A stretch of DNA of 64,000 nucleotides from Desulfosporosinus shakirovi. Lineage in GTDB: Bacteria; Bacillota; Desulfitobacteriia; Desulfitobacteriales; Desulfitobacteriaceae. Of the stretch, positions 24,491 through 33,237 are shown piece by piece. Numbering within the stretch: position 1 is the stretch's first letter; each line of letters begins with the position of its first letter. The notes beneath the pieces were generated by a model. That model saw only the letters and a list, made by a program, of their open reading frames with translations, searched no databases and was not told the DNA's origin. Location of the stretch: assembly GCF_020595055.1 (NCBI RefSeq), contig NZ_JAJDOO010000009.1:1-64000 (forward strand), in the 5' to 3' direction. A program made the translations under genes and the position numbers.

Positions 24491-24528
24491 AAGCCCCGAC
24501 AAAATACTAATTATACGGAGCTAAAATT
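24491..24528 (-). terminator. Weak stem-loop below unknown-family copy 5
   Basis: GCCCCG and CGGAGC can pair (one G-U) around a 17-base loop, with A/T runs on either side; weak. Confidence 0.35.
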
Positions 24529-24556
24529 TCGTTAAATTTTAAATCACCTCTTAGAT

Positions 24557-25174
24557 TTAGTCCATCCATATTTTAAGACTTTCTTTGTTCTCAATAATCT
24601 TATCCGCTATCTTTGTTCCAACATAATGAAAGTAATTCTCGGAATAACTGGGATCTTCTATAAACTTATCACTTAAAACTACTCTGCGTAGCAATGGAAT
24701 TATATTAGTTCTATTTATATCAAAGTTTTCCATTGATTTTCCAAATTCATCCCCTAAGTTAGTTGTTCCCCAAGACTTAGGTCCTTTTTCAGGTTTTATC
24801 TCGTAAACACGTCTTACAAATTCAAATGGAAAGGCCCCAAAGGAAATAAGGACCTTTGGTTCATACTTAAGAGCTATATCTCTAAACTGTTGTATCTCTG
24901 TAGCTACTTTGGTATCCCACCAATTTAGAGTATTGGGAACTATGCTACTATCGTTAACAGCGCTCCTAATGTATATTCTTGAGGCATCTATCCTTGTACG
25001 CAGCTCTCTATATACTTTGTCCTGTATTTCTGCTAATACGGGTGTCCAAATATAGTGGCGAACAGCCGGATGTTTCGGATTAAATAATAGCCAAATTGGA
25101 TAGGTTCTTTCACCTGACTCCCTCTTCACCTTATCAACCAAAGGCATATCTTCATTAAGTGTTATACCGGACAA
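24557..25174 (-). CDS. Unknown paralogous family, copy 5
   Basis: 205 residues. Blocks: YPIWLLFNPKHP, EIQDKVYRELRTRID (preceded here by Ala), RIYIRSAVND, NTLNWWD, EPKVLISFGAFPFEFVRRV, KPEKGPKSW, TNIIPLLRRV and HYVGTKIADKII. It is closest by eye to copies 1 and 4. AAAGGTGGG lies before a TTG start. It is transcribed alone, below a terminator that closes the SulP2-usp operon, and has its own 350-base upstream region. Function unknown; see copy 1 for the possible fold. Confidence 0.85.
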   Translation of the reverse strand: MSGITLNEDMPLVDKVKRESGERTYPIWLLFNPKHPAVRHYIWTPVLAEIQDKVYRELRTRIDASRIYIRSAVNDSSIVPNTLNWWDTKVATEIQQFRDIALKYEPKVLISFGAFPFEFVRRVYEIKPEKGPKSWGTTNLGDEFGKSMENFDINRTNIIPLLRRVVLSDKFIEDPSYSENYFHYVGTKIADKIIENKESLKIWMD

Positions 25175-25528
25175 CCCGATCCCACCTTTCTGTTTAAAGG
25201 ATTACTACAACATACGAAATGGCTCGATGAATGTGATAGCAACTAAGCACCTAACCTATAAACAGGTTACAAATGTTTACATGAGAAATTTTACAATTTA
25301 AATATATTATTCACCTAAACTTTGTTTCTAAATCAATGGTTAAAATTAAATATGTGAATTATATAATTTAAGATGGAATAAGCAGATGTGTTGATAAGAC
25401 ATTTAAAGCCCCGCAGAGAGACAACTTCTCTGCGGGGCCAATTGTTTTGCGGACAGACTAATCACAAGACGAATTTGCACACACAAAGCTAACTCTTATA
25501 ATTGATAAATACTCTTCAGACTGCAAAA
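25175..25528. other. Intergenic region upstream of copy 5
   Basis: Contains the terminator at 25408-25439 and a short inverted repeat near 25253-25272 (AACCTATAAACAGGTT). Otherwise AT-rich with no gene. Confidence 0.5.
25408..25439. terminator. Terminator of the SulP2-usp operon
   Basis: GCCCCGCAGAGA and TCTCTGCGGGGC, a perfect 12-bp GC-rich stem, about 90 bases below the usp stop. Confidence 0.8.
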
Positions 25529-26068
25529 TCAGGTGTCTGAGCAATAGCTGTCAATAAAGTCTTGAGGTAACTTCTTAATCAATAACACAGGTATGGGAGA
25601 TCTGTTAAGGACGTTGTGCGCAATACAACCAAAAATCAATCCTTTTAACGTAGTAAGTCCTCGTGTACCCATGATGATTAATTTAAAATGTTTCTTTTCT
25701 GCATACTCGAGAAGAGCATCAACAGTATCTGTAATACTCGGATTACAGTATATTACATGATGATTGACGTCCTTGACTCTTTCTGTAAATATTCCATCAG
25801 TTGTAGTGAGTATATCATTATACAGATTTCTAACATTCGTATCAGATTCGATAACGCGTTTCATCCATTCCGAGGTAGGACTAACTGGCCAAGTATCAAT
25901 CCAACTATACTCAACTCCCATGGAACCTTCATCACTTTCTTGAACCTGTACGATCGTCAATTGCATATTCGGCATTTTTTTTAGTAGGTTGGCAGAATAA
26001 ACAGCCGCTGAAAAAGCCTGTTGAGACCCATCAGAATAAAGAAGTACATTAAACTTTGAATCACTCAT
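25529..26068 (-). CDS. Universal stress protein, copy 4
   Basis: 179 residues. The N-terminus SDSKFNVLLYSDGSQQAF and core MPNMQLTIVQVQE are family-typical. The ATP motif is GTRGLTTLKGLIFGC, with cysteine instead of serine at the last position, as in copy 2. It shares the central insert with copies 1 and 2 (YSWIDTWPVSPTSEWMKR). The start is the ATG at 26068, with GAAGGAGG upstream; an earlier frame start at 26086 overlaps that site. It follows the second SulP gene by 37 bases, so transporter and stress protein form one operon. Confidence 0.92.
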   Translation of the reverse strand: MSDSKFNVLLYSDGSQQAFSAAVYSANLLKKMPNMQLTIVQVQESDEGSMGVEYSWIDTWPVSPTSEWMKRVIESDTNVRNLYNDILTTTDGIFTERVKDVNHHVIYCNPSITDTVDALLEYAEKKHFKLIIMGTRGLTTLKGLIFGCIAHNVLNRSPIPVLLIKKLPQDFIDSYCSDT

Positions 26069-26105
26069 GCCAAAAACCTCCTTCACATTTCCACAGCTTT
26101 CTTGT

Positions 26106-27917
26106 TCATAAGGAAGCTGTGTTCTTATTTATAACACTTGGACCCGAATTAGCAGCAGTTTCAGATTCCAGCAGAGTGCATGCTGCTGATTTTTCTTTAT
26201 CATCACTAACTTCACAACTTAAAACAGTTCTGGCCCTCTCTAAGGCATTAGTTGAAGAGGCAAAAATTTCATTTTCTGACATAAAAATGTTGTCTTCTCC
26301 TATATCCGAAGTAACATTCGAATTCGTCAGTAATGAATTGAACTCCGTTTTCACACCACTAAAGATAACAATTCCACCTGATTCTTTGACAGTCCTAATA
26401 AATACCTTCAAAGCGCCTAAGGCTGTCAGGTCAATTGTTGCAACATACTTCATCCTTAAGATAAACACCTTAGATTTATCAACTAAGTCATCCAGTTTGG
26501 TCTGAAGGTCTTCCGCCGAGCCAAAGAAGAGATTTCCTTCCGGCTGAATAATTACAATATCAATTTTTTCTTTAAGAGCTCTTACTTCTTTTTCAATGAT
26601 ATACCCATTTTTCTCTTGCGATGGAACGAGGATTTTCAAGGGGGCTTTGTTCGTATCTTTCAGGTACAAAGCGATGGAAAGTGCTATGCCCGTATAGATT
26701 GCAACATCAAGATGAGGCATCAGAATTGTTGCGATACAGGTTGCCCACATTGCAAGTGAATCAGATTTGAATCTGCCTGCTTTGACTATATGCTTTATTT
26801 CCTTTTTATCCACCATGTTATAGGCGATAACTAAAATCACTCCTGCGAGACATGGATTGGGAATAAACTGGGCAAATCGAGCAAAAAACACAAGGACTAT
26901 GGCTACTATCACACCTGACAGCATGCCGGCGATTCTGGTAACTGCACCACTTTGGTAATTGATTGCAGAACGTGTGAATGAACCTGAACCAGCAAAACAC
27001 TGAAAGAATGAAGCACCGGCATTTGCTAAACCTTGTGCTATAAATTCTTGGTTGGCATCAATTTTTTGTCGGGAGGTAGTCGCAATGGATTTAGCAATTG
27101 CTATGGCTTCAACTAATCCGATAATGGCTATCGCTATTGCCCCTCCGAAAAGATTCTGCATAGCAGTAATGTCGAATTGGATCATTTTGAATGGTGGCAA
27201 AGAAGATGGAATAACGCCAGTTAGTTTTACACCCTTCTGATCTAAAGCAAAAATAACGATAAAAATGATTGGGATTACAATTCCGATTAAAGCACCAGGG
27301 AGTTTCTTATTAATCTTTTTACAAATTATAATAATCGCCATGGTCATAACACCAAGTCCAAGGGCATATAAATTAGTTTCACTTAGGTGAGTTATAACAT
27401 AATAAAATTTTTGAATGGTCGACATATGAGCTGAATCTTTAATAGATATACTTAACAGTGTGCTCAGCTGGCCGAGTCCGATTAATACACCCGCACCGGC
27501 AGTAAAACCGATAACTACAGAATGAGAGACAAAATTGATTACTTTACCTAGTTTAATGACACCAAAAAGTATCTGTAAGATTCCCACCATAAAAGTCATC
27601 AAAAAAAGCATTTGATAGACATTTTCTTGTCCCATATAGCTGCCAAGAGTTCCTGCCACGAGCAGCGCAATTGCATTTGTCGGTCCAGCAATGATGTGAT
27701 TAGAGCTTCCAAAAGCTGAAGCAATAATAGTCGATACAATAGCCGTATACAGACCGTAAACCGGATTAACACCCGCAATCAATGCATAGGCCATAGACTG
27801 TGGAATAACTACTACAGCTACCGTCAAAGCAGCAACTAAATCCTTACTAAAATATTCCTTTTTGTAGTTTCCAATCGTTCCAATTAAAGGAATATATTTA
27901 AATCGTGTTAAGTACAA
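26106..27917 (-). CDS. SulP-family anion permease with STAS domain, copy 2
   Basis: 603 residues with the same layout as copy 1: VAVVVIPQSMAYALIAGVNP, FGSSNHIIAGPTNAIAL, GSGSFTRSAINYQSGAVTR, then a STAS domain at about 440-560 (PEGNLFFGSAEDLQTKLDDL, TIDLTALGALKVFIRTV). A roughly 30-residue extension (ERARTVLSCEVSDDKEKSAA) follows the STAS domain. TTG start with AAAGGTGG 7 bases upstream. No sigma-54 site was found before it, unlike copy 1. It is followed directly by a universal stress protein, suggesting stress or energy control of anion uptake. Confidence 0.93.
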   Translation of the reverse strand: MYLTRFKYIPLIGTIGNYKKEYFSKDLVAALTVAVVVIPQSMAYALIAGVNPVYGLYTAIVSTIIASAFGSSNHIIAGPTNAIALLVAGTLGSYMGQENVYQMLFLMTFMVGILQILFGVIKLGKVINFVSHSVVIGFTAGAGVLIGLGQLSTLLSISIKDSAHMSTIQKFYYVITHLSETNLYALGLGVMTMAIIIICKKINKKLPGALIGIVIPIIFIVIFALDQKGVKLTGVIPSSLPPFKMIQFDITAMQNLFGGAIAIAIIGLVEAIAIAKSIATTSRQKIDANQEFIAQGLANAGASFFQCFAGSGSFTRSAINYQSGAVTRIAGMLSGVIVAIVLVFFARFAQFIPNPCLAGVILVIAYNMVDKKEIKHIVKAGRFKSDSLAMWATCIATILMPHLDVAIYTGIALSIALYLKDTNKAPLKILVPSQEKNGYIIEKEVRALKEKIDIVIIQPEGNLFFGSAEDLQTKLDDLVDKSKVFILRMKYVATIDLTALGALKVFIRTVKESGGIVIFSGVKTEFNSLLTNSNVTSDIGEDNIFMSENEIFASSTNALERARTVLSCEVSDDKEKSAACTLLESETAANSGPSVINKNTASL

Positions 27918-28578
27918 GTGAATTCCACCTTTCAGTACGAATATTTTCCACCTGATCTACATAACTTTTGGATGCTTTCATCATTCATATATCTTTTAAT
28001 CATCATTATAATTACTAATACCAAAGATTTTTTTGGGGATAAAAAATACCCTCCATCCTCTCTTGAAAGGGTGTATCTAATTTAATCAACCACGCTTTTA
28101 ATGAAGATATCATAAGAGCACCAAACACTTTTCAGAAATGGTTCATGATTTATTAGCTAATTGTAAAAGATTTTTTTCACTAATTATTAAATAATTCTAC
28201 TACCTCGTAAAAACAACTCATCCCACCTTGATTTATCTAGACCGCTGTGTTCCTGGGAAGTCCTTGTGGGAGTAAGTCCTTTCATTCCACCTCCAGTGCA
28301 ACAACTTCATATATTACATACTTATTTTAATACCTGTATGGTTGAATATAGAATAAACGTAATATTTTGCACAAGCTATTCTGCTATTAACTCAAAATAT
28401 CTATCAAGAGTAGATTAGCATTGATAGTATATCAAGTCAATATTACCGCAATCAGTATATCCTATTGCAATCCAGATATTAATTTATTAACTTTATAACG
28501 GCAAAAAATGGCAAACATGTAACGCTAGAGACTTATGTCACGCGTTTATGTGCTGCCATTTTTGTTTACAAATGATAT
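27918..28578. other. Non-coding region upstream of SulP copy 2
   Basis: About 660 AT-rich bases with no credible gene. Near 28401-28431 a stretch (CAAGAGTAGATTAGCATTGA) weakly resembles leader block ii. A terminator is present at 28503-28564. Confidence 0.45.
28503..28564. terminator. Long hairpin below the YlbF-like gene
   Basis: AAAAATGGCA and TGCCATTTTTG pair, extended inside by AACGC/GCGTT. It lies about 230 bases below the YlbF-like stop. Confidence 0.65.
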
Positions 28579-28728
28579 TTATTTTTCACCAGGTTTTACC
28601 CATGGATGGATTCAAAGTACACCAAAAAACCAAATATCTCCTTGATCAATTAAGGTTTCTAGTGTGCCCTCTCCAACATTGGTTCATCAGGTGTAATATT
28701 CACGGACTTTTAATTCCCCTGTGGTCAT
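28579..28728 (-). pseudogene. Possible decayed coding remnant
   Basis: Read in one minus-strand frame this gives MTTGELKVREYYT, two stops, then TNVGEGTLETLIDQGDIWFF, a stop, and IHPWVKPGEK. The pieces between the stops look protein-like, but no family is recognised and there is no ribosome site. It may equally be chance. Confidence 0.2.
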
Positions 28729-28790
28729 CGCTCTATCTAACCAAAATGGGGGTTGGTACGCTGGAAATGAATTATTATCTTTATCGTCAT

Positions 28791-29138
28791 TTATTTATCG
28801 ACGCTTTTAATCCCATTTTTTATATTGCTGGATATCTGCTCCATAAACTCCTGGAACCTTGTGTTAGCCTCGTTCGAAGACAACACTTGACGATTGCGTA
28901 TACATGTTTGTTCTAATTCTTTTAGTTCTTCCTGTTCTGCTTCAGTCAACACAATACCGGCCATCATCTTACCACGATGTTCTTGCTTCATTTTTTGCAG
29001 ATCTTCTACTAACTTTCGTGCTTCTCCATTTTGAAAAAGATCATACTCAGCCTTCTTAAATTCCTTGTACACATCTGTTTGAGCAATAGCTTTACCTAGT
29101 TCAATGCTCTTTTGCATAAGTTCTTCTACTTGATCCAT
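28791..29138 (-). CDS. YlbF/YmcA-family protein
   Basis: A 115-residue all-helical protein of the YlbF/YmcA (Com_YlbF) family: DQVEELMQKSIELGKAIAQT, then the family core FKKAEYDLFQNGEARKLVED and a C-terminal FQEFMEQISSNIKNGI. In Bacillus, family members form the Y-complex that affects RNase Y-dependent RNA maturation and development; here only the fold is supported. AAAGGAGG lies 9 bases before the ATG. It is 230 bases downstream of aprA with two stem-loops between, so it may be read from the apr operon or separately. Confidence 0.85.
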   Translation of the reverse strand: MDQVEELMQKSIELGKAIAQTDVYKEFKKAEYDLFQNGEARKLVEDLQKMKQEHRGKMMAGIVLTEAEQEELKELEQTCIRNRQVLSSNEANTRFQEFMEQISSNIKNGIKSVDK

Positions 29139-29206
29139 ATCATATTTCCTCCTTTAAATTAGTTCAACAAAATAAGTTCTTAGCTTATAAATTATAACTG
29201 ATTACC

Positions 29207-29237
29207 ACAAAATCTTAAAGGAAGAATTAAGATTTGT
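29207..29237. terminator. Stem-loop before the YlbF-like gene
   Basis: ACAAAATCTTAA and TTAAGATTTGT can pair around 8 bases. AT-rich; could act as a transcription or RNA-stability signal. Confidence 0.4.
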
Positions 29238-29316
29238 ACTAAATAAATGGAGGATGAATACAAATTCCGAGATATTACGAAAATTTGCACCCATCCCCTC
29301 TTGTAATCAGTTTTGG

Positions 29317-29346
29317 AATAGATCATAATTTGAGATCTGATCTATT
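29317..29346 (-). terminator. Stem-loop below aprA
   Basis: AATAGATCA and TGATCTATT form a 9-bp stem 24 bases after the aprA stop; no long T-run, so a weak terminator or 3' stabiliser. Confidence 0.5.
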
Positions 29347-29369
29347 ATACCAACTGACCTAATTTAGTC

Positions 29370-31259
29370 TTACTCAACGCCAAACATATCAATAACCGGC
29401 TTCTTGAAGACTGACCATTCGTTTGTATTAGGATCCCACTTCATGTTAACAAAGCAGTGCCAGTTCTCTTCGTCAAGAGTTGGCTTGTCTGTTCTGAAGT
29501 AGTATCCGGGCCAACGAGTTTCTTCACGGAAGGTTACGGCGCGAAGATGAGATTCAGCTTGCCATAATCTGTGTTTATTTTCCCAAGCTCTCAACAGTTC
29601 ATAAAGATCTCTGGCGGCTAGTTTTTCGGAGTCCTCTTTAATGAACTCGAATAATTCAGCTGCGCGAGTCAGGGAAGCTTCGTTCATGTTGAAGAATACG
29701 TTAGCTCCGCCAACATACTCGTCCATGAGCTTTTGTAAGCGATACATGAACTGCTTAGGCATAATGTAGTTAGGGTTAACTTCTGGGTCTGTGCTGAAGC
29801 CGCTGTGTGCTTCGAAGATTTCGAGAGGCTTAACGATCTCTGCTTTAACAGCTTCAATAACTGCAGGATCTGCTTCTGTCAGAGTGTTATTCTCTAAGAT
29901 ATATTTGATAGCTGATTTAGCTGCGATACGACCTTCAGCATGAGTTCCTGATGAGAACTTGTGCGGGCAAGCTCCGGTAGCGTCTCCAGCAGCGAAGAGT
30001 GCAGGTACTGTGGTCATTTGAGCATAACCCCAGAAATAGTCTGTTCCAGCGGAAAGGTCTTCTGGGCCAGATACCCAAGCTCCTGATGATCCAGAGTGAG
30101 AACTGATAAAGTATGGCTCTGTAGCAGCGATTTCAGAAGATCTAACTTCTGGCTCGACATTGGTAGCAGCCCATAGTAAAGCTTGAGCTATTGTCATATC
30201 GAGGAAATCTTCCCATGCTTCATTCTCGAGCTCTTTCATTTTTTTCTTGAAGGCTTTAGCATCATCTTCATATTTTTTGGCAAGGTTAGCGATAGCTTCC
30301 TCTGTACGCATGTAGAGAGGTCCTTTACCTTCTTTGATGTCTAACAAGCCCAGGTGGTTACGCAAATTGGCTGGGATTGGCTTAGCTGATCCGTATTTGC
30401 CCCAGTTTTTCAACTCATCTAAACGGGTTTCCATATAGTTTTCGCCCAATGCATTGGTTGCGCGAGATTTAAAGAGTAAGAACCAAGCTCCAACCGGACC
30501 ATAAGCATCTTTAAAACGGATTGGCACGAAACGAACTTCTTGACAGGTCATTTCTGCTCCGGCCTTCATGGTGAAGTATGCGGAAGAGCCTGTGGAGAAC
30601 GGAGGGTACCAAGAACGGCCAGCGCCTTCACCAGTGGATTTAGGTTTGAATACTCCAACAGTACCACCCATAGCACATAAAGTAGCTTTAGCTTTGAAGA
30701 CATAGATTTTGTTCTCACGAACACTAAATCCTACAGCTCCTACGCATTTGCCATCTTTCAACAGTGGCTCAGTAATGAAAACTCTCTCATAGATATTCTC
30801 TTCACCTAAAGCATTCTTTGCTGCTTCAGCAACGATGACTTTATAAGATTCACCGCTGATCATAAGTTGCCATTTACCCTCGTGTACATATCCGCCATTT
30901 TCATCTTTCCATAAAGGAAGACCCCATTTTTCAAACATATGAACGGAGCTGTCAACGTGACGGGCAATGTTAGCGACTAAGTCATCACGGGCTACCCCCA
31001 TCATGTCATTTTTTACGTATCTGACATAGTCTTGAACAGTGTTATTGCCTTCAGCAAGTCCAACATATAAGTTAATAGCGGACAATCCCATTCCAACGGC
31101 ACCGGAACGTGGCATTGATGCTTTGTCAACTAAGGTTACTTTAAGTCCATGTTTTTTGCCCCAATAGGCTGCTTCAACAGCTGCACCACAGGACCCCATT
31201 CCGCCTCCAATGATGAGAAGGTCGGTTGTTACTTCTACTGTTTCAAAGTTCATTGGCAT
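29370..31259 (-). CDS. aprA: Adenylylsulfate (APS) reductase alpha subunit
   Basis: 629 residues. The flavoprotein subunit of dissimilatory APS reductase, which reduces APS to sulfite and AMP in the cytoplasm. The N-terminal FAD-binding motif is LLIIGGGMGSCGAAVEAAYW, and the fumarate-reductase-like fold continues with RSGAVGMGLSAINLY and the FAD-domain end AAGDATGACPHKFSSGTHAE. Conserved C-terminal residues such as RWPGYYFRTDKP are present. AGGGAGG precedes the ATG by 8 bases. It follows aprB by 40 bases, so the pair is one operon with sat and the qmo genes upstream. Length and motifs are intact. Confidence 0.97.
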   Translation of the reverse strand: MPMNFETVEVTTDLLIIGGGMGSCGAAVEAAYWGKKHGLKVTLVDKASMPRSGAVGMGLSAINLYVGLAEGNNTVQDYVRYVKNDMMGVARDDLVANIARHVDSSVHMFEKWGLPLWKDENGGYVHEGKWQLMISGESYKVIVAEAAKNALGEENIYERVFITEPLLKDGKCVGAVGFSVRENKIYVFKAKATLCAMGGTVGVFKPKSTGEGAGRSWYPPFSTGSSAYFTMKAGAEMTCQEVRFVPIRFKDAYGPVGAWFLLFKSRATNALGENYMETRLDELKNWGKYGSAKPIPANLRNHLGLLDIKEGKGPLYMRTEEAIANLAKKYEDDAKAFKKKMKELENEAWEDFLDMTIAQALLWAATNVEPEVRSSEIAATEPYFISSHSGSSGAWVSGPEDLSAGTDYFWGYAQMTTVPALFAAGDATGACPHKFSSGTHAEGRIAAKSAIKYILENNTLTEADPAVIEAVKAEIVKPLEIFEAHSGFSTDPEVNPNYIMPKQFMYRLQKLMDEYVGGANVFFNMNEASLTRAAELFEFIKEDSEKLAARDLYELLRAWENKHRLWQAESHLRAVTFREETRWPGYYFRTDKPTLDEENWHCFVNMKWDPNTNEWSVFKKPVIDMFGVE

Positions 31260-31299
31260 TGATTTAAACCTCCCTATTTATTCCCTTATTAATAAGAGC

Positions 31300-31737
31300 T
31301 TACTTTTTATAAGTCCATACTGGCATATGCATTGAAGCTGGTTCGGTATACAGTTCGTGGCTGTTGATGTCAGTGGTAATTTCATAACCCGCATCCGGAA
31401 CAGCTGATCCTTCTTCGGTTGTACGAATAGGGAATTTGAAGCGCTTGGTCATGCCATTACGGAATTTAACAGTCCACATGATGCTGTCAGAGCTACGAAG
31501 AGGTGTAACTGAAGCACCTAGTGGAACAAAGTCAGCATAGCCGCGGACGTCCATTGCTTGTTGAGGGCAAGCCTTAACACAGCAGAGACACTCCCAGCAT
31601 TGGCTAGGATCCAGGTTTGTAGCCTTCATTACATCTTTGTTTAACATCATCAGGTCATTTGGGCATGCATACATGCAAGCTGTTTTGTCTTGCCCTTTAC
31701 ATCCGTCACATTTTTCTGCAATTACAAAACTTGGCAT
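31300..31737 (-). CDS. aprB: APS reductase beta subunit (iron-sulfur)
   Basis: 145 residues. Two [4Fe-4S] cluster motifs are visible: CDGCKGQDKTACMYACP and CWECLCCVKACP; they carry electrons to the FAD of AprA. The C-terminal segment (about 85-145, ending HMPVWTYKK) is the tail that wraps AprA in known structures. GATGGAGG lies 8 bases before the ATG at 31737, which is preferred to an upstream ATG at 31755. It sits between sat and aprA; a perfect inverted repeat lies in the sat-aprB gap. Confidence 0.96.
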   Translation of the reverse strand: MPSFVIAEKCDGCKGQDKTACMYACPNDLMMLNKDVMKATNLDPSQCWECLCCVKACPQQAMDVRGYADFVPLGASVTPLRSSDSIMWTVKFRNGMTKRFKFPIRTTEEGSAVPDAGYEITTDINSHELYTEPASMHMPVWTYKK

Positions 31738-31769
31738 TCGTTTAACCTCCATCATTCATATATTTTTTG

Positions 31770-31805
31770 AAACTAAACAAGAGAATTTTTTCTCTTGTTT
31801 AGTTT
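31770..31805. terminator. Perfect hairpin between sat and aprB (attenuator candidate)
   Basis: AAACTAAACAAGAGAA and its complement with a T-rich loop, located 11 bases after the sat stop and 32 bases before the aprB start. As it is inside an operon it may lower or process aprBA mRNA separately from sat. Confidence 0.65.
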
Positions 31806-31816
31806 TCAACCAAGGG

Positions 31817-32986
31817 TTACTTCTTTGAAGCGTAGTATTTGAGTAGAATTTTTAAGACTTCCGGACGACTGAAATTGCCTGGTGGAAGCTCTCCAGCTGC
31901 CAGCATTGCTCTTAACTTTGTTCCACTGATTTTGAGATGATCTTCTTTACCGTGAGGGCAAGTTTTTTCTGTAGTCATACCATCGCATTTTGTGCAATAC
32001 ATAGCTGCAGTAACTTTGATAGGCTGACAAAGAAGTTCACCTGGTTTGAATAAGTCAAAGATTTCTTGGGCCTGATAAGCGGAATAATAGTCGCCTACAC
32101 CTGCGTGGTCACGACCCACTAAAATGTGGCTGCAACCAAAGTTTTGGCGGAAGATGGAGTGAAGAATAGCTTCGCTAGGTCCAGCATAACGCATTTCCAT
32201 AGGATAAACTTTCATCACGGCATTCTTTTCATTGAAATAATTCTTTAAGAGAACTTCATAGCATTCCAGACGTGTCTCAGCCGGAATATCCCCCTCTTTG
32301 AGTTTTCCGACGATTGGGTGAATAAACAGTCCATCACAAATTTCATTTCCCATCTTGCAGAGGAATTCATGGGAGCGATGTAACGGATTCCGTGTTTGGA
32401 AAGCTGCAACGGTTGCCCAGCCCTTTTCATCGAATAATGCTCTGGTTTGCGCTGGTGTAGCATAGTAATCACCATATTTGGAAGCGTAGCCGAGTTGGCT
32501 GAATGTTACTAACTCACCGCCGATATTGATGCTTCCTTGAGCCATAACTTTTACAACACCGTCGTGTGCAGCGTCATCTGTGAAGAAAACTGCCTTGCAC
32601 TCTTTGACTTTGTCATACTCATATTTATCGCTAACCGTAAGAATACCGCAATAGGTATCGGTTTCATCATCTACTAAAGCGACTTCCATACCCACTTTGA
32701 GAGTTTCAGCCTGTTCAGGAGTAACGGACAAAGTGATCGGAAGAGGCCATGCCAAGCCATTAGTTAAGTGTTTTGTTTCAACAACACTCTCATAATTAGC
32801 TTTGTCCATGAACCCTGTTAATGGGCTGAATGCACCCATTCCAATCATTAATAGGTCCGAGGTTTCTCTGGAAGTCATGCGAATCACTGGCAATGTTTTA
32901 GCTTTTGCTAAAGCATCTGCTCTTTGTGATTCAGGGAGTAATACCGGTGTTAACTTTCCACCATGTGGTGGTACTAGTTTCGACAT
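31817..32986 (-). CDS. sat: Sulfate adenylyltransferase (ATP sulfurylase)
   Basis: 389 residues. Activates sulfate with ATP to APS plus pyrophosphate, the first step of dissimilatory sulfate reduction. The nucleotide-binding motif is QTRNPLHRSHEF, followed by VGRDHAGVGDYY. A C-terminal cysteine group, MYCTKCDGM and KTCPHG, would bind zinc, as in archaeal-type homologues. AAGGAGGATAAGACG precedes the ATG at 32986. It is 75 bases upstream of aprB and 250 bases below the HdrCB gene, with a stem-loop region between. Confidence 0.97.
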   Translation of the reverse strand: MSKLVPPHGGKLTPVLLPESQRADALAKAKTLPVIRMTSRETSDLLMIGMGAFSPLTGFMDKANYESVVETKHLTNGLAWPLPITLSVTPEQAETLKVGMEVALVDDETDTYCGILTVSDKYEYDKVKECKAVFFTDDAAHDGVVKVMAQGSINIGGELVTFSQLGYASKYGDYYATPAQTRALFDEKGWATVAAFQTRNPLHRSHEFLCKMGNEICDGLFIHPIVGKLKEGDIPAETRLECYEVLLKNYFNEKNAVMKVYPMEMRYAGPSEAILHSIFRQNFGCSHILVGRDHAGVGDYYSAYQAQEIFDLFKPGELLCQPIKVTAAMYCTKCDGMTTEKTCPHGKEDHLKISGTKLRAMLAAGELPPGNFSRPEVLKILLKYYASKK

Positions 32987-33151
32987 CGTCTTATCCTCCT
33001 TCAATTAATTTTATAATGAATGTGAGTCTACTGCAGAAACAAGTGTTTAAGATGCCTACAGTCATAAGTAATTCCGTCTGAAGAGGCACCGTTAAAACAG
33101 AGTTTCTGGCATCCCCCCTTTCACTTATAGTTTGTAACCTTTTTCACCATA

Positions 33152-33208
33152 TCAGTTAGCTAACCTCATAACTCCGCAGCAAACTATTGATTATGAGGTT
33201 AGCTGAAC
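33152..33208. terminator. Stem-loop between the HdrCB gene and sat
   Basis: TTAGCTAACCTCATAA and TTATGAGGTTAGCTGAA form a 14- to 15-bp stem around 19 bases. No clear T-run follows on the minus strand. Confidence 0.5.
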
Positions 33209-33237
33209 ATCTAAATAACAGATAACTGTGTCAAGGT

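Larger units (their letters stand above)
23899..24556. other. Non-coding region with leader element L3
   Basis: Very AT-rich. Holds block i (24005-24038) and block ii (24110-24190). A 101-codon plus-strand frame across it (24063-24368) is low-complexity and has no ribosome site, so it is not called. A weak terminator for copy 5 is at 24491-24528. Confidence 0.55.

Noticed and set aside
28548-28916. 122-codon plus-strand frame
   Set aside because: It overlaps the YlbF-like gene in antisense and lacks a ribosome site.
33050-33112. Possible riboswitch upstream of sat
   Set aside because: Only a short GATGCC/GGCATC pairing is visible; no known riboswitch core could be matched.
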